Shown: in pieces, positions 1 through 6,843 of the stretch
Layout: each line of letters opens with the position of its first letter
How positions within the stretch are numbered: position 1 is the first letter of the stretch
Assembly: GCA_030665925.1 (NCBI GenBank)
Contig: DAOUYX010000007.1
Coordinates: forward strand, 1-18,561
Direction: 5' to 3'
Length of the DNA stretch: 18,561 bases
DNA from: Methanosarcinales archaeon
GTDB taxonomy: Archaea; Halobacteriota; Syntropharchaeia; Alkanophagales; Methanospirareceae
Program-made: the position numbers and the translations under genes
The notes under the pieces: generated by a model
Database searches by the model: none
Told to the model about the DNA's origin: nothing
Seen by the model: the letters and a program-made list of their open reading frames with translations, nothing else

Positions 1-77
1 CGCTTGGAAATGAATGCTCTCTCTTCTGGTGTGAGTTCCCCAACAAAGCGAGAACTGTTCCCATGTAATTGCTTCAT
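1..77 (-). CDS. Partial unknown protein, N-terminus only
   Basis: An open minus-strand frame starts with ATG at 77-75 and runs off the left edge after about 25 codons, beginning MKQLHGNSSRFVGELTPEER. I do not recognise the family. It is called as a gene because the start is preceded at a sensible distance by a TATA-like box (about 109-118, read TTATATATTT on the minus strand) and because an operator-like inverted repeat lies between that box and the start codon. No Shine-Dalgarno site is visible, so a nearly leaderless transcript is likely. It lies downstream of aIF2-beta on the same strand but appears to have its own promoter. The short visible length keeps confidence low. Confidence 0.4.
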   Translation of the reverse strand, partial: MKQLHGNSSRFVGELTPEERAFISK

Positions 78-112
78 TTTGGACACATCAAAAGAAAATA
101 TGTGTCCTAAAT
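76..112 (-). promoter_or_regulatory. Operator-like inverted repeat in the promoter of the left-edge gene
   Basis: GGACACAT at 81-88 is mirrored by ATGTGTCC at 100-107 with an 11-base spacer. The match extends outward into T/A-rich flanks with a single mismatch. The arms lie between the TATA-like box (about 109-118) and the start codon at 77, where a bound dimer would block initiation. The arm centres are 19 bases apart, about two helical turns, as expected for a dimeric regulator binding one face of the DNA. That it is an operator is inferred from position and symmetry. Confidence 0.5.
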
Positions 113-242
113 ATATAACCCTTTACTTATGCTGGGTTGTATTTAACCGATCCCCTGAAACCATCGGCGGCTATGAAAAAAGCACCTATCCTTCCACACT
201 CTCAAATTTAAACGTTCCCACAACACCATTAGAAAGGTGATA

Positions 243-254
243 GTGAATATTCAC
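243..254. repeat. Perfect 12-base palindrome
   Basis: GTGAATATTCAC is a perfect palindrome about 50 bases beyond the aIF2-beta stop codon. On the minus strand it follows a T-rich stretch (about 285-301) that could end aIF2-beta transcription. It could be a regulator site or chance. The rest of 78-301 shows no other clear signal apart from the operator near 76-112. Confidence 0.3.
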
Positions 255-301
255 AAGTCTTTTCTTGGATTATAAAAGTACGTCCTAAAAACCAATAAAA
301 T

Positions 302-730
302 TCAACTCTTTGTCTTTCTACCCCTTCGCTTCATAATCGGACGAATAGCACCGCACGCATCGCATTTCAGCACCAAGACACGGTCCTGCTTCTCAAAGTG
401 CGTATCCGGCTTCTTGCATTCCCAGCAGAGCACATATTCATCCATATATCTCTGAATTTGATGCTCCACAACGTCCCGCGAAAATCTGCCCTGGAAAATC
501 ACTCTATCGCCCACTATCTTACCCGCGGTACCCAGTTCATTCAGCAAAAATTTCATTACGTGCTCTTGCTCTCTGTTTATGTAGTCGCATACAACGTCAA
601 AATTGTCAAATATCGTGGTCTTTCCCTCTATAAACACTTTTAGTGCGGGTATAACGAAACGTGAATCACTGGTCGTCGTACTCGGTATTTGTTGCAATGC
701 TCTATCCAAAAGGTTAACGTACTCTTCCAT
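302..730 (-). CDS. eif2b: Translation initiation factor aIF2 subunit beta
   Basis: Beta subunit of the heterotrimeric archaeal initiation factor 2, which delivers initiator Met-tRNA to the small ribosomal subunit in a GTP-dependent complex with the gamma and alpha subunits. The 142-residue product has the expected layout: an N-terminal helix, a central alpha/beta domain (about 22-95) with the family-like RFVIP and GTAGKIVGDRVIFQGRF stretches, and a C-terminal zinc ribbon with C102, C105, C123 and C126. Length is normal for the family. It lies downstream of tRNA-Ser in a minus-strand series that begins with the LSm gene, with its own TATA-like stretch (ACTTAACTTAAACT, about 759-773). No Shine-Dalgarno site is evident next to the ATG, so the start rests on homology and the ATG itself. 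Confidence 0.93.
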   Translation of the reverse strand: MEEYVNLLDRALQQIPSTTTSDSRFVIPALKVFIEGKTTIFDNFDVVCDYINREQEHVMKFLLNELGTAGKIVGDRVIFQGRFSRDVVEHQIQRYMDEYVLCWECKKPDTHFEKQDRVLVLKCDACGAIRPIMKRRGRKTKS

Positions 731-799
731 TTTAACTATTTTTCCGTACCTTACTTCCTCAGAAGTTTAAGTTAAGTGCGGTCCCGCGCCCCTGGAGAA

Positions 800-885
800 C
801 GCCGAGGAAGGGATTTGAACCCTTGTGTCCCGCAAGGGACACCGGCTCTCAAGGCCGGCGCTTTAGTCCGCTAAGCTACCTCGGC
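800..885 (-). tRNA. tRNA-Ser (UGA anticodon)
   Basis: On the minus strand the acceptor arm GCCGAGG (885-879) pairs with CCTCGGC (807-801). The anticodon stem CCGGC/GCCGG encloses the loop CTTGAGA, giving anticodon UGA. A long variable arm (TGTCCC/GGGACA around a TTGC loop) marks a class II tRNA. The T arm carries GGTTCAAATCC. The discriminator base is G, as usual for serine tRNAs, and no CCA is encoded. There is no intron. It sits 33 bases after the eL37 stop and about 70 bases before aIF2-beta, inside a protein-coding series. Confidence 0.95.
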
Positions 886-918
886 CGCTGGCACTTGTTT
901 TGTTTACTTTACTCTACT

Positions 919-1086
919 TTACGGCTTCTTCTCCGTCCATTTATACTTCCGCATCTTACTCGATTTACCGAATCCGCACGCCACACAGTACTTTGCATGT
1001 ATGCTGAAAGCGAGACTGCCACATCGTCTGCACTTTACGTGCGACCTCTTTTGCCTTTTGCCCTGTGAAGGTGTTCCTTTTACCAT
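919..1086 (-). CDS. rpl37e: Large ribosomal subunit protein eL37 (L37e)
   Basis: A 55-residue zinc-ribbon protein of the large ribosomal subunit. The start MVKGTPSQGKRQKRSH is family-typical, followed by CRRCG (C19, C22) and CVACGFG (C34, C37), the four zinc ligands, and then the basic tail KSSKMRKYKWTEKKP that contacts 23S rRNA. The ATG at 1086 overlaps the end of the LSm gene by seven bases (ATGGTAA), and a strong site GGAGAAAAGGAGAA lies just upstream inside the LSm coding sequence. Translation of the two genes is therefore probably coupled. The LSm-eL37 pair is a common archaeal arrangement. The length is slightly below the usual 56-62 residues. Confidence 0.95.
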   Translation of the reverse strand: MVKGTPSQGKRQKRSHVKCRRCGSLAFSIHAKYCVACGFGKSSKMRKYKWTEKKP

Positions 1087-1397
1087 TTCTCCTTTTCTCC
1101 TGCCTCCTTGCCTTTACTCTTACTTTTACCCGTATCTTCGTCTTTTTCTGTCTCTCGTTGTGTGGTCGGCGAGATATACACCACATTGTCACCCCGCATC
1201 AGAACTTCTCCGCCAAAACTATTGACTGTAGCGTCGCGATTTAACTCTTCTGCATCGCTTAACACTAAGTTCATGTGCATGTCATATCCTTCCAATGTGC
1301 CTCTAAACTCTCTGCCCCCCCGGATCCTCACGATAACCGGAGATTTCAGCGATTTGTTTAATACGTCCAACGGCTTAGGCTTATTCACCATGTTCAT
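1080..1397 (-). CDS. LSm (Sm-like) RNA-binding protein
   Basis: Archaeal Sm-like protein that forms a ring binding U-rich RNA. The Sm1 region (about residues 18-52, with IRGGREFRGTLEGYDMHMNL) and the Sm2 motif GEVLMRGDNVVYISP (about 64-78) are both intact. A Lys/Glu-rich tail of about 25 residues follows the Sm fold and is longer than in the minimal archaeal proteins. Start choice: a GTG at 1400, an ATG at 1397 and an ATG at 1391 are in frame. GGAG at 1406-1403 is five bases from the ATG at 1397, so that one is taken, giving 105 residues. The gene leads the minus-strand series and is divergent from eL15. A TATA-like AAAGATATAT about 70 bases upstream may be its promoter. Confidence 0.92.
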   Translation of the reverse strand: MNMVNKPKPLDVLNKSLKSPVIVRIRGGREFRGTLEGYDMHMNLVLSDAEELNRDATVNSFGGEVLMRGDNVVYISPTTQRETEKDEDTGKSKSKGKEAGEKEKW

Positions 1398-1493
1398 CAC
1401 ATCTCCTTATCCTTTACTCTTTACTGGGCTACTTGCTACCTGTATCTTAATAGAATAATAACATAGCATATATCTTTATTTCCCTTCCCATCT

Positions 1494-1506
1494 TATTTAT
1501 CTTAAA
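1494..1506 (+). promoter_or_regulatory. TATA-like box before eL15
   Basis: The AT-rich stretch ATTTATCTTAAAA lies about 38 bases before the ATG at 1539. With the usual 25-base spacing, transcription would begin near 1525, past the upstream in-frame ATG at 1518. This argues for the 1539 start. Confidence 0.4.
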
Positions 1507-1538
1507 AGTATCTTTCTATGGAGCGGAGCACAGAACAA

Positions 1539-2060
1539 ATGGCTAAGTCATTTTACAGATACATTGGAGAAGCATGGAAGAGGCCGAAAGCCTCATACGT
1601 ACGAGAGTTCAGGCAGTTACGATTAGAAGAATGGAGGAAGGAGCCTGCGGTTATTCGATTAGAGAGACCGACGAGATTGGACCGAGCTCGCTCTTTAGGC
1701 TACAAAGCGAAACATGGCATCATCGTAGTGCGAGCAAAGGTAAGACGAGGCGGGCGGAGGAAACAGAGGCCTAAGCACGGCAGGAAATCAAAGAACATGG
1801 GTGTGCACAAGATAACACCTGGAAAGAGCTTGCAGCGAATCGCGGAGGAGCGAACTGCGCGGAAATACCCGAACATGGAGGTTCTTAATTCTTACTGGGT
1901 GGCAGAGGACGGCAAGAGGAAATGGTATGAAATAATCCTCGTTGAGCCGACCAATCCAGAGATAAAAGCAGATAAGACTTTGAATTGGATTTGCGGCCCT
2001 TCGCATAGACGGAGGGTGTTCAGAGGTAAGACCTCAGCGGGACAGAAGGGAAGGTCCTGA
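1539..2060 (+). CDS. rpl15e: Large ribosomal subunit protein eL15 (L15e)
   Basis: Structural protein of the large ribosomal subunit. The sequence is recognisable throughout: SFYRYIGEAWKRPK at the start, EPAVIRLERPTRLDRARSLG, the basic RVRRGGRRKQRP-like segment (VRRGGRRKQRPKHGRK), TPGKSLQRIAEERTARKYP, VLNSYWVAEDG and the closing RVFRGKTSAGQKGRS. From ATG 1539 the product is 173 residues, close to the family size but with a short C-terminus. An in-frame ATG at 1518 would add MERSTEQ, which is not family-like and probably lies before the transcription start. The stop is followed within four bases by the TTG start of the DUF763 gene, so the two are likely co-translated. Confidence 0.94.
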   Translation: MAKSFYRYIGEAWKRPKASYVREFRQLRLEEWRKEPAVIRLERPTRLDRARSLGYKAKHGIIVVRAKVRRGGRRKQRPKHGRKSKNMGVHKITPGKSLQRIAEERTARKYPNMEVLNSYWVAEDGKRKWYEIILVEPTNPEIKADKTLNWICGPSHRRRVFRGKTSAGQKGRS

Positions 2061-2064
2061 TGCG

Positions 2065-3180
2065 TTGAAGAAGCTGGGCACGGTAGATTTGCCACTTCAC
2101 GGTGGGAAAGCGCCGCAATGGCTGCTGAAGCGAATGAAAGGTTTAGCGCACGCCATCTTCGAGGTGATCGTGGACGAATACGGCGTTAATGGCGCGATAG
2201 AGAAATTAGCCGACCCGCTTTGGTTCCAATCGCTATCCTGCGCCCTAGCTTACGACTGGCACAGCAGCGGAACCACAACGGTCGTCTGCGGCGTTTTGAA
2301 ATCGGTGATTGATCCCGAGGAATTCGGGTTCGGTATCGCCGGTGGCAAGGGCAAGGCATCGAGAAAGACATTAACGGACATAGATGTGCTCGGTGAGAAG
2401 TTACGACTCAGCGATGCGAAGCTGGCGGAGCTAAAATACGCGAGCAGAATATCCGCGAAGGTGGACAACGCCTGCGTACAGGACGGCTACCAGCTTTACC
2501 ACCATTCGATGTTCATTACGGAGAAAGGCGACTGGGCGGTAATCCAGCAGGGAATGAACCCGAACGACCGGTACGCGAGGCGATACCACTGGCTCTCGTC
2601 GTCCGTGAAGCGGTACGTGGAGGAGCCGCATCAAGGAATCGTCGGTCGCCAGTGCGAGACCGTGCTGGATCTAACGTCGAAAGAGAGCCGGGGCTGCCGG
2701 GGCACGTCCGTTGACCTTGCACGTACCGATCCACGCGAATTAGAGCGGGTTTACAAAGAACTGAGAGGCAGTGGTACTAAAAGGCGCGATCAAAGGACAC
2801 TTGCTGAGTTTGATGTCATTCCCGCGATTGAACTCAAGAGCAAACTAAAAGCATCGGAAAGAGAAGCGTTACTCTATCGAATGCCAAGGAGGGTGAATTG
2901 GGATGCGCTTCGTGCGGCTTACGACAAGCAGCCGGAGAATTACGAGCAGTTCCTCTGCATACGTGGTGTGGGACCGGCGACCGTGCGTGCTTTAGCGCTC
3001 GTTTCCGACTTGATCTACGGCGAGCCAGCGAGTTGGCACGATCCGGTTAAGTACTCGTTCGCATTCGGCGGAAAAGACGGCGTGCCGTATCCGGTGGATC
3101 GGCAGACCATGGACGAAACGACCGAGATCTTACAAAACGCGCTGAAGGAAGCGAAATCGCGCGTAAAGAGTTATTGCTGA
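2065..3180 (+). CDS. DUF763 family protein, function unknown
   Basis: A 371-residue protein matching the DUF763 family, which is found in archaea and some bacteria and has no established function. The N-terminus GTVDLPLHGGKAPQWLLKRM is characteristic. Other family-like blocks are FGFGIAGGKGKASRKT (87-102), the GDWAVIQQGMN region (155-165) and RYHWLSSS (173-180). Near the C-terminus IRGVGPATVRALALVSDLIYG (299-319) reads as a helix-hairpin-helix, followed by DPVKYSFAFGGKDGVPYPVDR (326-346). This points to nucleic-acid contact, but no catalytic activity can be assigned. The only usable start is TTG at 2065: an in-frame stop lies at 1981 and no ATG or GTG falls between. GAAGG at 2050-2054 is the probable ribosome site. 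The gene starts four bases after eL15. G+C is high here (36 of 60 in the row from 2581). Confidence 0.88.
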   Translation: MKKLGTVDLPLHGGKAPQWLLKRMKGLAHAIFEVIVDEYGVNGAIEKLADPLWFQSLSCALAYDWHSSGTTTVVCGVLKSVIDPEEFGFGIAGGKGKASRKTLTDIDVLGEKLRLSDAKLAELKYASRISAKVDNACVQDGYQLYHHSMFITEKGDWAVIQQGMNPNDRYARRYHWLSSSVKRYVEEPHQGIVGRQCETVLDLTSKESRGCRGTSVDLARTDPRELERVYKELRGSGTKRRDQRTLAEFDVIPAIELKSKLKASEREALLYRMPRRVNWDALRAAYDKQPENYEQFLCIRGVGPATVRALALVSDLIYGEPASWHDPVKYSFAFGGKDGVPYPVDRQTMDETTEILQNALKEAKSRVKSYC

Positions 3181-3232
3181 TGTGCTCCGAGAGAGTGGAG
3201 AGAGAAATCGAAAAGGAGATTTAATTTAAAGC

Positions 3233-3244
3233 TATAATATAAAT
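3233..3244 (+). promoter_or_regulatory. TATA box before thi4
   Basis: TATAATATAAAT lies about 30 bases upstream of the thi4 ATG at 3268, which fits a leaderless or nearly leaderless transcript. No Shine-Dalgarno site stands at a normal distance, in line with that. Confidence 0.55.
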
Positions 3245-3267
3245 AATCAAGGAACTAAGGTTGTCCT

Positions 3268-4053
3268 ATGGAACCTATGGTAAAATTTTCACCCGTATCA
3301 GAGAGTCAGATAACGCGAGCGATCGTGTCAGAATTTGCGAAGGAGTTTGAGGACTACGTGGAGTCCGACGTGATCATCGTAGGCGGCGGCCCGGCGGGCT
3401 TGATGGCGAGTAAGGAATTGGCATCCCGCGGTGTCAAAGTGCTGCTCATCGAACGGAACAATTATTTCGGCGGTGGGTTCTGGCTTGGTGGGTTTTTGAT
3501 GAACAAGCTCACGGTGCGAGCACCGGCGGAGCGCGTTCTCGACGAGCTTGATGTGCCTTACAAAGAATACAGCACGGGCTTGTTCGTCGCTGACGGCCCG
3601 CACGCCTGCTCGAAATTAATTGCGGCTGCGTGCGACTCCGGTGCGAAACTGTTGAACATGGTCGCGCTGGATGACGTGGTGCTGCACGACGATCGAGTGC
3701 GTGGAGTAGTAGTGAATTGGAGCGCGGTTTCTACACTGCCACATCAAATAGCCGCTGTGGACCCAGTCTCGTTGGAATCCAAGCTCGTGATAGACGCAAC
3801 GGGTCACGACGCAGTAGTAGTCAGGAAGTTGGAGGAACGCGGGCTGCTGAAGACGAAAGGTCAGGGCGCAATGTGGGTTGAAAGGTCTGAGAATCTCGTA
3901 GTAGTGCAAACCTCTGAATTTTATCCCGGGCTGATAATTACTGGCATGGCGGTATCTACTGCATACGGACTTCCACGAATGGGGCCGACGTTCGGCGCTA
4001 TGCTGATGTCAGGTAAAAGGGCTGCGGAAATTGCGCTTGAGAAGCTCAAGTAA
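3268..4053 (+). CDS. thi4: Thiamine thiazole synthase, archaeal Thi4 type
   Basis: Builds the adenylated thiazole precursor of thiamine from NAD and glycine; eukaryotic forms take sulfur from their own cysteine, and some archaeal forms use sulfide. The 261-residue product has an FAD/NAD-type nucleotide fold (VIIVGGGPAG, 35-44; ERNNYFGGGFWLGG, 62-75), the DATGHDAVV block (176-184) and the C-terminal MGPTFGAMLMSGKRAAE (238-254), all family hallmarks. Odd: the residue just before VDP (164-166), where I recall Cys in yeast-type and His in sulfide-using enzymes, is Ala163 here. The only cysteines are C114 and C122. It is transcribed alone and convergent with thrS. ATG 3268 and 3277 are both possible starts. 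Confidence 0.9.
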   Translation: MEPMVKFSPVSESQITRAIVSEFAKEFEDYVESDVIIVGGGPAGLMASKELASRGVKVLLIERNNYFGGGFWLGGFLMNKLTVRAPAERVLDELDVPYKEYSTGLFVADGPHACSKLIAAACDSGAKLLNMVALDDVVLHDDRVRGVVVNWSAVSTLPHQIAAVDPVSLESKLVIDATGHDAVVVRKLEERGLLKTKGQGAMWVERSENLVVVQTSEFYPGLIITGMAVSTAYGLPRMGPTFGAMLMSGKRAAEIALEKLK

Positions 4054-4182
4054 CGAGAGGCAAAGAAAAAGTCACTATACCCCATACTTAACTTAAGCAG
4101 GAGCGCCTATGACTTAAATCGCACTTTTATCACAGGTATATGAAAGTCTAAAAATCTTCAATGTTCAAGCTACTTTCTGCTC

Positions 4183-6096
4183 TCAACCCACGAACTTCGC
4201 ACGCTCTGACAATTTATAAGAGAGTGGCAATTGCCGGAACGGTTTGTCTTTCACACCCGCTTCAATCCGCTCTTTCAATTCGGAAACTGTCAATTCCTCT
4301 GTTTTTGGCTTCTTCTTGCTCAATTCTGCCCGAATCGTCACACTCAGCGTTTCCTTCTCCACTTCTTTATCGCCTACCACTGCGACGTAAGGAATCCATT
4401 CACGACCTGCATCCCTTATCTTCTTCGATACGGTCTCATCGCGGTCGTCCACATCCACGCGAATACCATTCAGTGCGGGTAGAATCCCCTCGATGTATTC
4501 CAAATGCCGTTCCGCGACGGGAATTATTCTTAACTGAGTAGGTGAAAGCCATAAAGGAAGCATGGGCATTGCTCCTGCCTCCATATCCAGATACGCCTTC
4601 TCCAGTAACGCATAGATGCAGCGCTCAATCGCTCCGCTTGGCGAGCAATGGAGAATAATCGGGCTTTTTCGCGCTCCGTCTGCATCGGTATAGGTTATGC
4701 CGTACCGTTCCGCATTCTCAACGTCTATCTGGACGGTGGACAACGCCGACGCCTTCCCTAACACATCCACGAAATTGAACTCGAACTTGAGCACGAAATA
4801 GAAGAAACGCTGGTCCCACATCTCTATCAGCACCGGTTTCCCGGCTATTCCAACCAAACGCTCTATAAGCTCTTTGTTCGCACCGTCATCGTAGAACCCT
4901 TTTGTGAATCGTAGCGCAACTTCATAGTTCTCTGGTGAGAATCCAATGTCCGCTAAAACACGCATGCAGAACTCGTATTGCTTCTCGAACTCCACCAACG
5001 CCTCATTCATGTCCCTGCACAGCGTATGCATGTCTGGCATCGTGAACTTTCTTAAACGACGAAGCCCAACAAGTTCTCCTCTCTTCTCCTTTCTGAAAGA
5101 CGATGCAAGCTCGAAGATCTTTAATGGCAAGTTTTTATACGAAATGCTCATGTCCTTGCTCATGAGGAACTGCCCGAAGCACGCGGCGAACCGTAAGAAC
5201 AGATCCGGCTTGCCACCTTTCCCTAACATTGAATACTGCCGTGCAGGAAACCGTTCGAGGTAATCCTTCAGCGATGGATGCCGTGTGCTATACATTATCG
5301 GCGTCTCCACTTCAACGGCGCCGTAATCAGCCACAGAATTCCTGACGTAATCTTCCAAGAGCGACTTTATCAGCTTGCCCTTGGGATAAAACCGCATATT
5401 CCCGGGATCCGATGAGGGTTCGTAATCGGCAATTTCTAACCGCTTCATCAGTTCCACATGCGGTGGTATCTTATCCACTTCTCGCCGCTTCTCACTTTCG
5501 TACACGAAGAACTTCCTCAAATTATCGTCTCGCACTGCAAATTCAAAATCATCCGTCCCTACGAGGTTACCGTGTTCATTCGTAAAGAAGAAATGAGATA
5601 CCGCTTTTTCCTCCGCTTCTAACGCTTTTGATTGCTTTTCCACCACGGTTTCTTTCGCTTCCGCACCTTCAAGAACCGTTATTTTCCGTGACAACTCTGA
5701 TAACGGATGCCCCTTACATCGTAGCGTAAACGATTTATACCAGCCAAACGGCGCCCTCGTTACTTCCACATCCCGTGAAAGCAAATCCGCTTCCAGCCCT
5801 CGCAATATCTCGGTGCTCGTCTCCGGTGAAGCCAGTTCAGAGCTTAAATGCGCATACGGATACAAAACTATTCTTTCCGCATCAACCTGCTTAAAAATGG
5901 AAATTGTTTCTTCTGCAGCCTTCTCTATTATGTAGCGCACATTCTTCTCGTCTTCTCGTTCCACAGCAATAAAAACAACCAACGCCTCTTCTATCCGCTC
6001 TTTCCGCCTCGCAGCCTCTTCTATCTGCTCGGCAACTCTCGTCTTCGACTTCGCTTCGTATTCTATATAATCAGAATGGATGAACAGCAATTGCAA
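4183..6096 (-). CDS. thrS: Threonyl-tRNA synthetase, archaeal type
   Basis: Charges tRNA-Thr in the cytoplasm. Of 637 residues, about 1-140 form the archaeal editing domain (LLFIHSDYIEYEAKSKT start; LYPYAHLSSELASPE, 78-92), related to D-aminoacyl-tRNA deacylases, which removes mischarged serine. The class II catalytic core follows from about 210 to 520, with LFLRFAACFGQFLM (299-312), RGELVGLRRLRKFTMPDMHT (339-358) and ILHCSPSGAIERCI (481-494). The zinc ligands C306, H357 and H483 are present. The anticodon-binding domain is about 525-637. The start is TTG at 6096: GAGGTG at 6107-6102 is correctly spaced, and family members begin at exactly this LLxIHSDY position. The leader upstream of this site is a multi-hairpin repeat (6111-6230), so expression may depend on that structure. 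Confidence 0.95.
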   Translation of the reverse strand: MQLLFIHSDYIEYEAKSKTRVAEQIEEAARRKERIEEALVVFIAVEREDEKNVRYIIEKAAEETISIFKQVDAERIVLYPYAHLSSELASPETSTEILRGLEADLLSRDVEVTRAPFGWYKSFTLRCKGHPLSELSRKITVLEGAEAKETVVEKQSKALEAEEKAVSHFFFTNEHGNLVGTDDFEFAVRDDNLRKFFVYESEKRREVDKIPPHVELMKRLEIADYEPSSDPGNMRFYPKGKLIKSLLEDYVRNSVADYGAVEVETPIMYSTRHPSLKDYLERFPARQYSMLGKGGKPDLFLRFAACFGQFLMSKDMSISYKNLPLKIFELASSFRKEKRGELVGLRRLRKFTMPDMHTLCRDMNEALVEFEKQYEFCMRVLADIGFSPENYEVALRFTKGFYDDGANKELIERLVGIAGKPVLIEMWDQRFFYFVLKFEFNFVDVLGKASALSTVQIDVENAERYGITYTDADGARKSPIILHCSPSGAIERCIYALLEKAYLDMEAGAMPMLPLWLSPTQLRIIPVAERHLEYIEGILPALNGIRVDVDDRDETVSKKIRDAGREWIPYVAVVGDKEVEKETLSVTIRAELSKKKPKTEELTVSELKERIEAGVKDKPFRQLPLSYKLSERAKFVG

Positions 6097-6110
6097 TTTT
6101 CACACCTCAC

Positions 6111-6230
6111 AACCTTTCTTTATGTGGAGCTCGGCCCCATCACGGGCTCCGCCCGTGCCCCCGCAAGCCCAGGAGGGGCTTACCCGCAAGCCCTGTAAGG
6201 GCTTAAAAGAAAGCGTGACCAAAGAAACAA
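6111..6230. repeat. Multi-hairpin repeat element A, in the thrS leader
   Basis: The element is bounded by AACCTTTCTTTA (6111-6122) and TAAAAGAAAGCGTGAC (6204-6219), whose inner parts are complementary and would close a long stem. Inside are three stem-loops: CACGGGC/GCCCGTG with a 3-base loop (6141-6157), AAGCCC/GGGCTT with a 5-base loop (6165-6181) and a second AAGCCC/GGGCTT (6188-6204). The last two are direct copies of one CCCGCAAGCCC-GGGCTTA unit. The 25 bases at 6206-6230 recur at 7768-7792 with two differences. The left border adjoins the thrS ribosome site, so on the minus strand the element forms the mRNA leader. Confidence 0.75.
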
Positions 6231-6323
6231 CTATTTGTTGATAAAACTTTTTTTCCCGCCATACTCCTACTTCGTCCATACTAACATTTTAATGAATACG
6301 ATATTAAATTAGGATTGTATAGC

Positions 6324-6722
6324 ATGGAACGAATAGAAATAAGGACGAAGGAAAGCACTGAGCTTATTGACATTACACGCGAGGTGAAAGGAATCGTGAG
6401 CAGTAAACGCGTTGATTCCGGCGTCTGTGTAATATTTACAAAGCATACGACCACGGGCATCATAATAAATGAGGGCGAAGCCGGACTGAAAAGTGATATT
6501 TTAACGCTTCTGAACGAGCTAATCCCGAAAGGGAAAGGCTATCTGCATGACAGAATAGATAATAACGCGCATTCGCATCTCCGGGCGGTTGTGCTCGGCT
6601 CGAGTGTAACGATTCCAATAGAAGGCGGTACGTTGGCTCTTGGAACATGGCAGAGTATCCTCTTCGTTGAGTGTGACGGACCCAGAAGGAGAGAAGTCTG
6701 CGTGGTAATTATCGAAGGGTGA
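6324..6722 (+). CDS. YjbQ/UPF0047 family protein
   Basis: A 132-residue protein of the small, widespread YjbQ (UPF0047) family. It shows FTKHTTTGIIINEGEAGL (38-55), the DNNAHSHLRA block with H83 and H85 (79-88), LGTWQ (106-110) and VECDGPRRR (115-123). H41, H83 and H85 form the likely conserved pocket. Some annotations call it a secondary thiamine-phosphate synthase because the bacterial protein has weak activity of that kind; the true role is unsettled. An upstream TTG at 6315 is in frame, but ATG at 6324 matches the family start. A TATA-like TTTTAATGAAT (about 6287-6297) would give a nearly leaderless mRNA. It stands alone, divergent from thrS. Confidence 0.88.
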   Translation: MERIEIRTKESTELIDITREVKGIVSSKRVDSGVCVIFTKHTTTGIIINEGEAGLKSDILTLLNELIPKGKGYLHDRIDNNAHSHLRAVVLGSSVTIPIEGGTLALGTWQSILFVECDGPRRREVCVVIIEG

Positions 6723-6767
6723 TTATTGACATCAGTGAAAACTAAACTTACTAAAGGGAAAATTAGA

Positions 6768-6843
6768 TTCTTTCTTAGCACATGTTCTTCCTTTTGAACG
6801 GCTTCGCCGTTCCATTGCTTTAGCAATGCGGACTGAAAGAAAG
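6768..6843. repeat. Multi-hairpin repeat element B, before tRNA-Arg
   Basis: TTCTTTCTTAG at 6768-6778 and GAAAGAAAG at 6835-6843 face each other as an imperfect outer stem. Inside are two adjacent perfect stem-loops: GAACGGC-TTC-GCCGTTC (6796-6812) and CATTGC-TTTA-GCAATG (6813-6828). The left end (TTTCTTAGCACATG) resembles that of element C2 (TTTCTTTTAGCACAGG), and the right end resembles AAAGAAAAAGTG there. It stops four bases before the tRNA-Arg gene, in what should be its leader or promoter. Confidence 0.7.

Noticed and set aside
4..240. Plus-strand open frame of 78 codons at the left edge
   Set aside because: No family resemblance and no promoter; it overlaps the better-supported minus-strand start at 77 and its operator-like repeat.
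6141..6204. CRISPR-like array from repeated AAGCCC units
   Set aside because: Only two short unit copies with no spacer regularity; they are hairpin halves within one repeat element.
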